This document shows positions 36,501 through 46,913 of a stretch of 64,000 nt of DNA, piece by piece. Under the pieces are notes generated by a model. The model did no database searches. It saw only the letters and a list, made by a program, of their open reading frames with translations, and was not told where the DNA came from. The position numbers and the translations under genes are program-made. The stretch's first letter is position 1. Each line of letters opens with the position of its first letter. This DNA is from Fomitopsis serialis (Eukaryota; Basidiomycota; Agaricomycetes; Polyporales; Fomitopsidaceae): positions 310,001 through 374,000 of the forward strand of contig NW_025954965.1 in NCBI RefSeq assembly GCF_022376445.1, read 5' to 3'.

Positions 36501-39431
36501 AACTACTCCAAGGCCATCAAGTTGCTCTATCGCGTGGAGAACCCTCAGATCGTACAGCGGTTCGCCGGCAACACCGACCGGCTCGAAAGCGAGCTCGAGC
36601 GCATGTCGAGGCGCAAGTTCAAGTTCACCGTCTCCATGCAGCGGTACGCCAAGTTCAACAAGGAAGAGCTCGAAAACGCCGAGTTCCTGCTGCGCGCCTA
36701 CCCCGATCTACAGATCGCGTACCTGGATGAGGAGCCTGGCGACAAGGGCAGCGACCCGAGGCTGTTCTCGATCCTCATCGACGGTCACTCAGAGTTCGAC
36801 GAGAAGACTGGTAAGAGGAAGCCGAAGTTTCGCGTCGAGCTGCCTGGTAACCCCATCCTGGGTGACGGCAAGTCGGACAACCAGAACCACGCCATCATTT
36901 TTTACCGTGGCGAGTACCTGCAGCTCATCGATGCCAACCAGGACAACTACTTGGAGGAGTGTATCAAGATCCGGAACATTTTGGGCGAGTTCGAGGAGTA
37001 CGGCATCTCCAGCCAGAGTCCGTACGCGCAATGGGGCCAGAAGGAGTTCAAGAAGTCCCCAGTTGCTATCGTCGGCACTCGCGAGTATATCTTTTCGGAG
37101 AACATTGGCGTACTTGGTGACATCGCCGCCGGAAAGGAGCAGACGTTCGGTACCATGACTCCTCGTTGTCTGGCGTGGATTGGCGGTAAACTGCACTACG
37201 GACACCCGGATTTCCTGAACGCAACGTTCATGGCTACACGTGGCGGTGTGTCGAAGGCGCAGAAGGGCTTGCACCTGAATGAGGATATCTTCGCCGGTAT
37301 GACTGCGCTGGCTCGTGGCGGTCGCATCAAGCACGCGGAGTACTACCAATGCGGTAAAGGACGTGATCTCGGTTTCGGTACCATCCTAAACTTCCAGACG
37401 AAGCTTGGCACCGGTATGGGTGAGCAGATGCTCAGCCGCGAGTACTACTATCTCGGTACGCAGCTGCCTCTCGACCGGTTCTTGACGTTCTACTACGGAC
37501 ATCCTGGTTTCCACATCAACAACATTCTCGTCATCCTCTCTATTCAGGTGTTCATGGTCACTCGTAAGTGCGAATTATAATGCTGTCTGACGTTCTGCTG
37601 ACTGGCTGTATAGTTTTGTACCTGGGAACCTTGAACAAAGAGCTCGCGATCTGTACCACAGATGTCTCTGGGAACGTCCCCGTCGGCCAGGATGGCTGCT
37701 ACAATCTCAGCCCTGTCTTCGACTGGGTCAAGCGTTGCATCATGTCCATCTTCTTGGTGTTCTTCGTAGCGTTCCTGCCATTGTTCTTGCAAGGTGTGTG
37801 TCCTGATTTCACCCGCTGCGTTGCTGCGCTAAACGCTCTCCCTAGAACTGCTCGAGCGAGGCACCGGCAAGGCGTTGGTCCGACTCGGCAAGCAGTTCCT
37901 TTCGCTCTCCCCTATCTTCGAGGTCTTTTCGACGCGGATCTATTCACAGTCGATCGTAAGCAACTTGACATTCGGCGGTGCTCGCTATATTGCGACTGGA
38001 CGAGGTTTTGCGACAACCCGGATCTCATTCACCATTCTATACTCCCGCTTCGCCGGTCCGAGCATTTACATGGGTATGCGCAACGTCCTCTTGCTCACGT
38101 ATGCGACCATGGCCCTTTGGACTCCCTATCTCATCTACTTCTGGTTCTCGGTCGTGTCTCTCTGCATTGCGCCCTTCGTCTTCAATCCTCATCAGTTCAA
38201 CTTCCCGGACTTCATCATTGACTATCGCGAGTTCCTTCGTTGGATGTCTCGCGGTAATTCGCGTACGAAGGCGAGCAGCTGGTACGGTTACTGCCGTCTG
38301 TCGCGTACTATGATCACTGGCTACAAGAAGAAGAAACTCGGTCACCCCTCGGAGAAGCTGTCTGGCGATGTTCCCCGTGCGAGATGGCGGGCAGTGCTAC
38401 TATCGGAGATCGTCTGGCCCATCTGCATGGCGGCCCTCTTCATCGTCCCCTATATGTTCGTCAAGTCCTTCCCGACGAAGGGTAAGGAGAATCCGAGCGC
38501 TCTCATCCGTATTGCCGTGATCGCCGTCGGGCCTGTGGTCTGGAATGCAGCCATGCTTCTAGCCTTGTTCTTCGTGTCACTTTTCTTGGGACCGATGATG
38601 TCCGGCTGGACCAAGTTTGCATCCTTCATGGCATCTTTAGCGCACTTCCTGTGCTTGATCGGGCTGATCGCGTTCTTCGAGTTCTTCGTAAGTTGGTTGC
38701 ACATTCATGGTGAACTGGAAATTGTACTCATACGTCATTCTAGTGGTTCTTGGAGCTTTGGGATGCCTCTCACGCACTACTCGGAGTCATCTCCATTGTT
38801 GCAGTCCAACGTGCGATCCAGAAGTTCCTCATCTCGGTGTTCCTTTCTCGTGAGTACAAGCACGACGAGACTAACCGTGCATGGTGGTCTGGAAAGTGGT
38901 ACGGCCGTAATCTCGGTGCTTCTGCCTTCTCGCAGCCGGCGCGTGAGTTTGTCGTCAAGATCGTGGAGATGTCGCTTTGGAGTTCCGACTTCCTGATGGC
39001 GCACATCTTACTCGTCGTCTTGACGCCGCCCACCCTCATCCCCTTCGCCGATAAGCTGCATTCGACCATGATGTGTAAGTCGTCACCCTCAACTTGTCAG
39101 GATCGCGACTCACAGTTACCCCAAGTCTGGTTGCGCCCTTCGAAGCAGATCCGTCCTCCTCTCTTCTCTACGAAGCAGAAGCGGCAGCGCCGTTGGATTG
39201 TGAGTTTCGACTGTTATCATCAGCTTTGCCATTGTACACTGACAATTGTCGATCTAGGTGGTCAAGTACACAGTCGTTTACATGATCGTAGTTGCAGGTC
39301 TCGCCGCGCTCGTCGTGCTTCGTACGTTTTCGCTTACCGAACCTACACTGCCCCAAGCTGACCATTCCCCTACAGCCACGCTATTCCGGGACCGCATAAC
39401 GTGGAACTGTACCTTATGTCAGAAAATCTAA
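33598..39431 (+). CDS. FKS1: 1,3-beta-glucan synthase catalytic subunit (GT48)
   Basis: This is the large plasma-membrane enzyme that makes cell-wall 1,3-beta-glucan from UDP-glucose, regulated by Rho1. The start [16 protein letters not shown] follows a CT-rich leader. The cytosolic N-terminus leads to an FKS1 domain ([28 protein letters not shown]-like region), a first set of membrane helices, the GT48 catalytic domain ([55 protein letters not shown]) and a second helix bundle with [11 protein letters not shown] and [20 protein letters not shown]. It ends [15 protein letters not shown]. About nine short introns; total near 1,770 residues, usual for the family. No frame breaks were found here. 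Hot-spot 1 reads FLTSSFSQP (35499-35525) and hot-spot 2 DWVKRCIMS (37721-37747). Confidence 0.96.
34094..34162 (+). other. FKS intron with 18-C homopolymer at its 3' end
   Basis: The donor is GTGAGC after AACATG. The acceptor is ATAG before TACGAC. The polypyrimidine tract is an uninterrupted run of 18 C at 34141-34158. Confidence 0.85.
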
Positions 39432-39660
39432 TGTCCCCCTGCACGCTCTGGTTTCGGTGATACTAGGACGATTCCGCATTACGGCGGAGCTTCGGCAGAC
39501 ATTCATTGTATATCCGTATACTCACCCTTGGCTACCTGTGTAATATCAATAGAGTTCATTGCATGCATCGTATCACAGACATGTTGTTCGACGTTGTTCC
39601 TGCAATTGGCATGGAAGATAAGGGAGTACAATGACGGCGATGCAGACTACATCAGAGAAA

Positions 39661-40839
39661 CTACGACATAAGAACGGACATCGAGATTGGACGGTCGCGG
39701 ATGCTCTGCCGTGAGTTGCCGTCTTCACGCAATACCGTCGCACTTTGCAATATCTTCGTGCTGTCCTGAGATCGACGCTGCTAGCAGGTAAGGCGACTGA
39801 TTGTTGCACAGGTTGAACAGGACGGACATACCTTGATAGCTTGCGTCGTCTTGCGCATCTCTTGCAGAACACAAGAGTCGCGCCTGCGAAACTCGTTCTC
39901 CTTCCCTCTAGCCTTCGGGTTTTCTTCCTGCTCCTTGCAACGAGCAAGATCCGCTCGCAGTCTCTCGATGATGAGCTCCAACTGCAGAACAATCATTTCT
40001 GTTGAGCCTCTAGCGAAGGCATGCATGGCCGTCTTGAGTTCGCAGTTTTCCTTCTCGAGCTCCTCGATTTTACGGCTGTTTTCGACGGCGAGCTCCTGCG
40101 AATCCTGCATAGTGCGGAGCTTCCCTTGCCACGCCCTTGCATCAGTGATCCGCCGAGCCGCCTCCTTCTCAGCCTTCACTTGAGCTTGTGCCAGGACGGC
40201 ATTCTCGTTCTGCAGTACGGCGATACGGTCTTCTGCGCGCCGAGCCCGGGCCTCTACTTCGTGCCTGAGCTCACGCTCGGTCTCGAGTGCGATGGTCGAC
40301 GCATCCACGCAGTCGTTCATGCGGCGTGAGGAAGAGCGAATGACTCCCTGCAATGAAGTCAGTTGCATGCGTAAGGCGTCCTTCTCTGCGGTCAGGTTGT
40401 GGATGTCCAGGCGAAGAAGGTCTTCGGTTGCACAGCGGGAGTCGCTCTCGTTCCTCGTCTTCAGCGTTTGAGGTGCAAGCACCTGGACACGCTGAGCAAG
40501 CCCTACAACGACGTTCCCTCCCGCATTCGTCCCGGGCTCGTCATCGGATGGAATTGGAGGTAGAGTGGCTGCCGAGTCAAATGCTGGAAGCAGAGAACCG
40601 TGATAAGCAGCGTCTAGACTGAGAGTCTTCTTCTTGTGAAGCAACGGAAACGGCCGTGCAGAACGCGAGTACCAGCCAAGTTCTCCAGAATTGCCATTAC
40701 CGCAATGGCTGAACGGAGACCGCAGCGGTGTCGAGGGTGGCAGCCTTACGGACTGGGACCGCTTGATGCCAGCGATCTTGTCCATGGCCAAGCGGGACCG
40801 AGACTGAGGCGTGGTGACCGGGGCAGGGAGGAGAGACAT
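39661..40839 (-). CDS. Coiled-coil protein of unknown function
   Basis: The start MSLLPAPVTTPQSRSRLAMD at 40839 opens a Ser/Pro-rich head with SRSRLAMDKIAGIKRSQSV. From about residue 120 the protein is a long predicted coiled coil (NLTAEKDALRMQLTSLQGVI; ELRHEVEARARRAEDRIAV; ENSRKIEELEKENCELK; LELIIERLRADLARCKEQ). An intron with donor GTATGT near 39831 joins TTQAIK to a last exon that reads ILQSATVLREDGNSRQSI and ends at 39661. The length is about 380 residues. No catalytic or known domain was recognised. Head-to-head with the FHIP gene. A structural or cytoskeletal role is a guess from the coiled coil only. Confidence 0.65.
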
Positions 40840-41471
40840 GCCAGTAGACCAAGAGCAATAAAACAAAGCAGATGGAAAGCGAGAAGCCAGGGCTTAAACT
40901 GCACGTACCAACGATCTGGGGATACCGGGAGACGTCTGCTACTGCAGGTTGCTGACGGGGGGTGGCGGGTGTTGTCAGCCTCTTCGAGCAACGTTACACG
41001 ATATGACCGCCGCAGCTGCGTTCCTAGTCCGACGGAACTCACCGCCTTTGTGTGCCCATTCGCCAAGCACGATGGCATAATACCAATTGCGAGAAAGCGT
41101 GCATTGTGTCAAATCTCAATCGAGTCGCGCGTAGCAGTCCTTGGGTGGCATAGTAGGTTGGTTGGGATGCATAGAGCGAGCCACACTTCCTCCTCGATTG
41201 AAAGACAGATATTCTGGTCAGACTCAAAAGCGTAAGGAGAGATGGAGGTGGTGTAAAGTGTGGGCCAGCAGCGAGCAGGAGGAGGGGTGGGATAGACGCA
41301 TACTTATTATTTAGATAAATAGGCAAGGCCGAGGAGAGGCCGAAGCATGATCGCGCCTCTCGACAACGCGCTCCTTCGCGTTCCAACCGAGTTCACTGCA
41401 CGCTATCCGGTTGCCCTCTAGCACAAACTCATCGAGCTGCAGGACCCGGAGGCTTAGCCGTGCCTGCGGCC
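40840..41471. promoter_or_regulatory. Divergent promoter region, coiled-coil gene / FHIP gene
   Basis: This 632-base region lies between divergent starts. No coding sequence is supported. An AT-rich patch at 41303-41325 (TACTTATTATTTAGATAAAT) sits about 150 bases upstream of the FHIP start and could serve as core promoter. Confidence 0.4.
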
Positions 41472-44400
41472 ATGGACTACTTCTCCAAGTTCCTTCGTTC
41501 GTCCAGTCAACCAAGTCCCAAAGTCGAGGTTCGGCTGCTCTCACTGGCAGTTGAGGTGATACGCGGTGCTGAGTACCCAGCAGGTCGACCATGCCCAAGA
41601 GTTCCATAAGTCATGGACACTCATCAAGGTTCGTAAGGGTTGAGCATGCCTATGTTATGCTCGAAAACTCACAATATGTCAGAATACATTGTCACATCCT
41701 GACGAACGGCAACTCTCGAGAGGTATCCAGTCCACCGACGTTCCGGCGCATCTGCAGTCAATAGTAGACTCTCTCGTATGGGAGTCGACGCGAACCGAGG
41801 AAGGGTATGTGGCCAGATCATGGTCTCAAGCTTGTTTGTCTCACCCGCTCCAGAGGTACAGGTGCCTGCCTGGAATACTTGCTCAAGAACGGTGAGCTCT
41901 GAAATGCATCCTCTCATATCTGAGCCTCATGGCGCCCCGTAGATGTCTTGGGAACTCTTGTCAAGCTAAGCGAAGCAGACCGCCCATTTGGCACGCAAGC
42001 GGAGGTCCTAAGAGCGGTCCAGAACATGGTTGTCCTCCTGGACGAGCAATTTCTCGTACATTCGGCCGTTCACAAGGCCGTGCTGAGATTGCTGAGGAAC
42101 TGCGTGGGCGACGACATCCAGGAGCAGCTTGATGGGCGCAACAAGGTCATGGGTGCTGCGGGTACCACCGTTCGCAGCCAGCCTTCCGAGTACGAGGAAG
42201 ACCGTACGTGTACTACAGATCGTACAAGACTTATGCTGATCATTTGACTACAGTGGTTAATCTACTATGCATCTTGTGCAGCAGAATTCGGACATACCGG
42301 GAACTGCTCATGATCTTCTTTCACGACAAGCACTGGTATCGACCAGAGCCTCTATTCGCTGTAGAAGAGGAGGATGAAGATGAGGAGGACGAGGACGGGG
42401 AGACTTTGGTAGAGCAGGAAGCTGCAGAGCCGCCTGCTGAACAGGGTGTAGATGCGTCACGAACTCCACGCCCCGGCTCTCCATCACCTTCCCAAGACAC
42501 GGCGAGCTCTGCGCCTGCATCTTCTGTGACGAAGAAACCGGAGTATGAGTTTCTGCTCTTCAACTACCTACTCCGTTTCGTACACCGAGAGGGGCGTATC
42601 GGCGACTTCGCGCGTGCTGGCCTACTTTTCCTCATGGACGTTGCCATGTCTCCGACGGGATCCCAAGGCCGTTCCACAGATGGCGTACAACTCTCGTCTT
42701 CAACCTCTTCGCTGCAGGATTCGTCGCAATCAGACCCCGCAACAGATGCAGCCCTCGCGTTGGCCGAATATATCATCGACGGAGACTTCTCTGAAGTGCT
42801 TGCCGCCGGTGTCTCTGCGGTATACTCCCTCCTTCCCTCGAAGCTCGAGGTCCGACCTCCCGCGCCTGCAGAGAACGTGTCAGGCACTGCAATGGTTCTG
42901 GGAAGCACTACCGCAGAGCTGTCAGCAGAGGAGAAGGAGAAGGAGGAGGAAGCCCGCGAGAAGACTCGTGCCATGGGCGTCGAGGACGCGTCTAGTCCGG
43001 AGTTCAAGGCGCGTCTCGATCATTTCCTCAAGCTCCTCGAGTTCCTGCAGGATGTGCTTCGACGAAACATAGTTCGCGAAACCAGCGACGACAGCCTGGA
43101 TCCGTCCACACTTGTGGGCTTCGCGATCGTTCAGTCTATCTTGGACGCGATCAGGAGGGTCTTCCTAGAGAACGTGCTATACCCCTCAATCCTGGAGTGC
43201 TCAGACGCAGACGGCAGTGCTGTCGCCGTCATGTCCTATATCGACATCATGATCCGCACGCTCCAAAATGGACAGCTCGCCGACCTCCTTGTTGACTTCC
43301 TCATGAGCGAAGACAACAACGAGCTTGCGCGGAGCCGCATCAGGCACCAACATCACAACACCCTTACCCTCAATGGCAGTATGCCACCTGTCACGCGTGC
43401 CCCGGCGAACGACAAGGAGAAGAAGCTGCGGCGACGGAGGAGCACAGCCATGGTTCTCCTAGAGATGGAAGCACCTGATGCACGCCGACAATCGGAGTAC
43501 TTCACCTCGATGGGCCGTTTCACGCTCAAAGATTTGCTGCTGAGCAACCTACGATCGAAGACTCAGCCTACGGCGACCGCTGCCCTACAACTACTCCAGT
43601 CCCTGCTGTTTCAATATTGCCAGCTCTGCGTGGACCGGCTGCTTGTGGTCATCCGGGATCCGTATGCTACCAGCTTCCCGCAACCGGCCGCGTTGGAAGC
43701 GCTCACGCAGGAAAAGCCAACAGCTGCGCCCGCGGAGGACGATGAGGAAATGTTCGTCTATCCTGGTGCCGACGATGCAGGATTAGCTCGCAGCGCTAGC
43801 CCGGCTCCAGACAACTCGATGCTCTTCGTCCAGCCTGACACCACTTACTGGACGCACGAGCGCGAGATGGGTCTGTATCTGACCCTTGTCTCGCGTGTGG
43901 ACCCAAACCACAACGAGGACGCCTTCAGCACAGGTTACGAGCACTACCTCCGGGACGCTCTGCTGTCCATCGAGAGCTCGATGTGCTTCCAGCAAGATAT
44001 AGATCCTGAGGTAAGGTCGAAGATGAAGCACCGTCTGAACCCCAACGACCCCGTGCTCTCCTTGGTCCTGGAAGCGCTACGGAAGTTCTTCGCGAACACG
44101 CCAGAGATGAACATGGCACTGACAGGCGTCCTGGCGACCCTGGCGACATGTCCCGATCGCTCGCTCGCAGGCTGGCTGACGTTTGCGCCGAAGGACACCG
44201 ACGCAGGGCCAAACGGGGCAAGTGCGGACAGTAACGTGTTCACGTACGGGGACGATGGAGATGACCGCTCAGTTGACTTCCGTATTGAGGAGCGACTCGT
44301 AGCTGAGTCGCACTTCCTGCCCGCGTCCAGTATCGATGATCAGTCACGACCAGTCGTACATTCTGTCTTCCATGGGCTCGTCTCGCAACTGGAGCGCTAC

Positions 44401-45060
44401 CGGCAGATGGTCCACAACTTTGACCAGTACCTGATGGAGCGGAGGCAGGGCCTCCTATTCAACGAGAATCTCACGGACGCGCTCACTCTCGCCCTCGACT
44501 TCGAAGGAAACCCGGCACCGAAGTCGACAGCCACATTATCTGCTACAGGTACTGCGGTGCCGGAGCTCGTCGCACCCAGGCCAAAGCCAAAAGCCAAGTC
44601 TGCCTCGTCGACCCTCGTATCGTTCCTCACGCCTAAGAAGAACAAGCCGTCCAAAACGCTCCTTTCTGAGCCGACCACGCCTCCGCGAGGTGCTGATCGC
44701 GCTGTTGACGCGAGCCCATTCGGGCCACACTACCAGAAGACGGGCGCGATCGCCGTCGAGCCGTTCGCTGCACCTGCGCCGTCTTCGGGCCCATGGACGC
44801 CGAAGAAGTCGCGTCGGTGGAATGCAGACGAAGAAGACGTCTTTGGATCGTCAACGCAATGGGGTGAGAGCCGTTTCAAGGCGGAAGAGAGCGACGAGGA
44901 GGACGAGAGCGCGGAGGAGGAGAGGCTGGTGAAGCCGGCAAGCGTCACGCTGTCGAGACTACTGGACAATGTGGTGATCTTGGAAGAGTCGATCAAGGAG
45001 CTCGTCGCAATTATTCATGCGAGACGTAGCCTTGGAATCGACTCGATACGCTATCTGTAG
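41472..45060 (+). CDS. FHF complex subunit HOOK-interacting protein (FHIP, RAI16-like)
   Basis: FHIP proteins join FTS and Hook in the complex that links early endosomes to dynein. The start MDYFSKFLRSSSQPSPKVE at 41472 is followed by three small exons (through HAQEFHKSWTLIK and TEEGTGACLEYLLKN-type sequence). Then comes DVLGTLVKLSEADRPFGTQA and one very long exon from about 42254 to the stop. Family blocks include RTYRELLMIFFHDKHWY, YEFLLFNYLLRFVHREGRIG, LADLLVDFLMSEDNNELA and ESSMCFQQDIDPEVRSKMK. An acidic insert lies near 42360-42400 and a disordered Pro/Lys-rich segment near the C-terminus. About 1,100 residues, as in other filamentous fungi. Yeasts without long-range endosome transport lack it, so it fits a hyphal organism. 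Confidence 0.88.
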
Positions 45061-45269
45061 ATTATAGTACATATATACTCGCCCTTCGGACATGTGCATA
45101 TGCTGGATTCGCATTCTATACCACACATCGAGTTTAGACGAGGTGACGGATAGCAATGGCAACATAAGTATGAGGTCCTCGATACATACAATACAAGTTA
45201 GGGTGACACAGGAAATATATCATACAGTCCCGACCCACGAATAGGCCGAAAAGAGCGCGATGTCCACCG

Positions 45270-46445
45270 TCATCTTGCAGCCTTGCGCCCTTTCGTAGCT
45301 GCACGTCCTCTTTTCTTGGGCGATGACGCAGCCTCAGTGTCTTTCGCCTTGTCTGCGAACAATTTGTCTTGCAACCTTGCGAATTCTTCATCGTCAATGT
45401 CAGGCATTTCGACGGCGCCCTTCTTTGCTTTCTTCGCCGGCGGCCCCTCCTCCTCCTCGTCTGCTGCTGCTTTACCACGCTTCTTGCCCTTCTTGCCCTT
45501 TGATTGAGGCTCAGCATATTTCTCCGCAAGGCTATCGAAGAAGCGGTCTCTGTCCTTGTGCTTCTTCAAGATGAGGGCCTGCAGCACAGAATGGTCCTCC
45601 TCCGCCTCGCCGCTGTCTTCCTGCACCTCCTTCTCCTTCTCCTTCCCCTTCTCCTTCCCCTTCTTCTTCCCCTTTGCCTTCCCCTTCTCACTTCTCTTCC
45701 CCTTTCGCGCTCCAGGCTTGCCAGTGCCGTAGAACTCGTCCCACACACCGAGCTCCTTAGCGAGCTCTTCCGCCTCGTTAGCCTCCTTCTGGCTCTGCTT
45801 GCTGCGGACGAGTTTCGCCCTCTCGTCCTTGCTGCTCGACTCCCATTCCGGGAGAGATGGAAGGGTGCCATCTTTGATGAGCTTAGATATCATCACGATG
45901 AAACGTGCTTCGTCGTCGTGGGTAGAATGGGGGACGTGGTTCATAATGTCGCCGATACACCCATTCGTCTCGACATACGCCTGCTTGACGTCTTCGATCT
46001 CCTCCAGAGAACCTATATGGCATGAGCTCGAATCACGAACTGCATGGGCTGATAGCCTACCCTGATACCGTTTCTTGTCGTCATCGAGTTTCTCTCTGGT
46101 GACACTGTCGAAGAGCTCCTCGAAGTACGCCTCCCAGCCATCCTCTCCGGGCGAGAGTCCCGCGCCGTCATCCGTCTTGCCCGTTTTGTCGTACCGCGAC
46201 CTCCACTTCTCATCGGAGAGCACAGAATACGCAAAGCCGATCTGCTGGAACTTCAGCGACGCGTCGGCCTTGGCAGATTCACTCGCGGTGGCGTGTTTGT
46301 CAGGATGGTGCGCTAGGGCAAGCCGGCGATAGGCCTTCTTGATCTCGTCTGGCCTGGCGTCGCGGGAGACTGAGAGCACCTCGTATAGATCTACAGACTC
46401 TGAGTCTGAGAAAAACTGCGAGATAGGATCCGCGCTGTCGTCCAT
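45270..46445 (-). CDS. DNAJC9-like J-domain co-chaperone
   Basis: The start MDDSADPISQFFSDSESVDL at 46445 leads at once into a J domain with the HPD motif (LALAHHPDKHA). The domain continues FQQIGFAYSVLSDEKWRSRYD and is followed by the SPGEDGWEAYFEELFDSVT block typical of DNAJC9. The central helical part (YVETNGCIGDIMNHVPHS; RFIVMISKLIKDGTL) matches the histone H3-H4 binding region. The C-terminus is Lys-rich with GK/EK repeats (near 45640-45700) and nuclear localisation signals. In animals DNAJC9 couples Hsp70 to H3-H4 handling. A 48-base intron (46013-46060) is the only one needed and is in frame without a stop. Confidence 0.85.
   Translation of the reverse strand: MDDSADPISQFFSDSESVDLYEVLSVSRDARPDEIKKAYRRLALAHHPDKHATASESAKADASLKFQQIGFAYSVLSDEKWRSRYDKTGKTDDGAGLSPGEDGWEAYFEELFDSVTREKLDDDKKRYQGRLSAHAVRDSSSCHIGSLEEIEDVKQAYVETNGCIGDIMNHVPHSTHDDEARFIVMISKLIKDGTLPSLPEWESSSKDERAKLVRSKQSQKEANEAEELAKELGVWDEFYGTGKPGARKGKRSEKGKAKGKKKGKEKGKEKEKEVQEDSGEAEEDHSVLQALILKKHKDRDRFFDSLAEKYAEPQSKGKKGKKRGKAAADEEEEGPPAKKAKKGAVEMPDIDDEEFARLQDKLFADKAKDTEAASSPKKRGRAATKGRKAAR
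46013..46060 (-). other. In-frame, stop-free 48-base intron of the DNAJC9-like gene
   Basis: The donor is GTAGGC after CAGG and the acceptor is CATATAG. The length is a multiple of three and it has no stop in frame, so retention would add 16 residues between KKRYQ and SLEEIEDVKQ. The joined sequence fits the family better than the retained one. Confidence 0.7.
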
Positions 46446-46913
46446 TGTGAGGGGGCGCAGGCACGAGCAAGAGTGGTTGAAGTGCGAGGCGCGACTCGGT
46501 CGCGACGCGTTTACTGACTGTGACGCGCTACACGTGACACCGCGTCCACGAAACGCGCCGAGGTCAGAAGCGGCCACTGTCCTTTCGCCAACCATCTTGT
46601 CGACAGCTTCATTCGAGCCCATAGACATTCAACTTCCAGTGGTACGTGTAACCTCTTTGCTACTCGTTTTTTTCTTTTCTTCGGTCACTATAGCCCTCAG
46701 ATATCGAAGCCTGACTCTCCGTGCGGGACGTTGTCCGAGTCGAGTTTACGGAATCACGGCAGTGTACTTTGTTTTGCGTGAACAGCTTCATATTTCGATG
46801 CAACTAGGGCCGTGTCTCTGGGCTTCTTTACACTCTTCTAGATTACAGGATACATATTACGTGACACGCATCGTGCCTCACTGCGAGATTCTGCAACGAC
46901 AGGGGCTTTGTTT
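46446..46913. other. Intergenic, FMO gene 3' end / DNAJC9-like gene promoter
   Basis: Both neighbours are on the minus strand. A T-rich run near 46668-46680 is present. No coding sequence was recognised. Confidence 0.4.

Noticed and set aside
45600..45710. Separate microsatellite in the CTTCTC-rich stretch
   Set aside because: It is coding sequence for the Lys/Gly/Glu-rich tail of the DNAJC9-like protein and reads in frame throughout.
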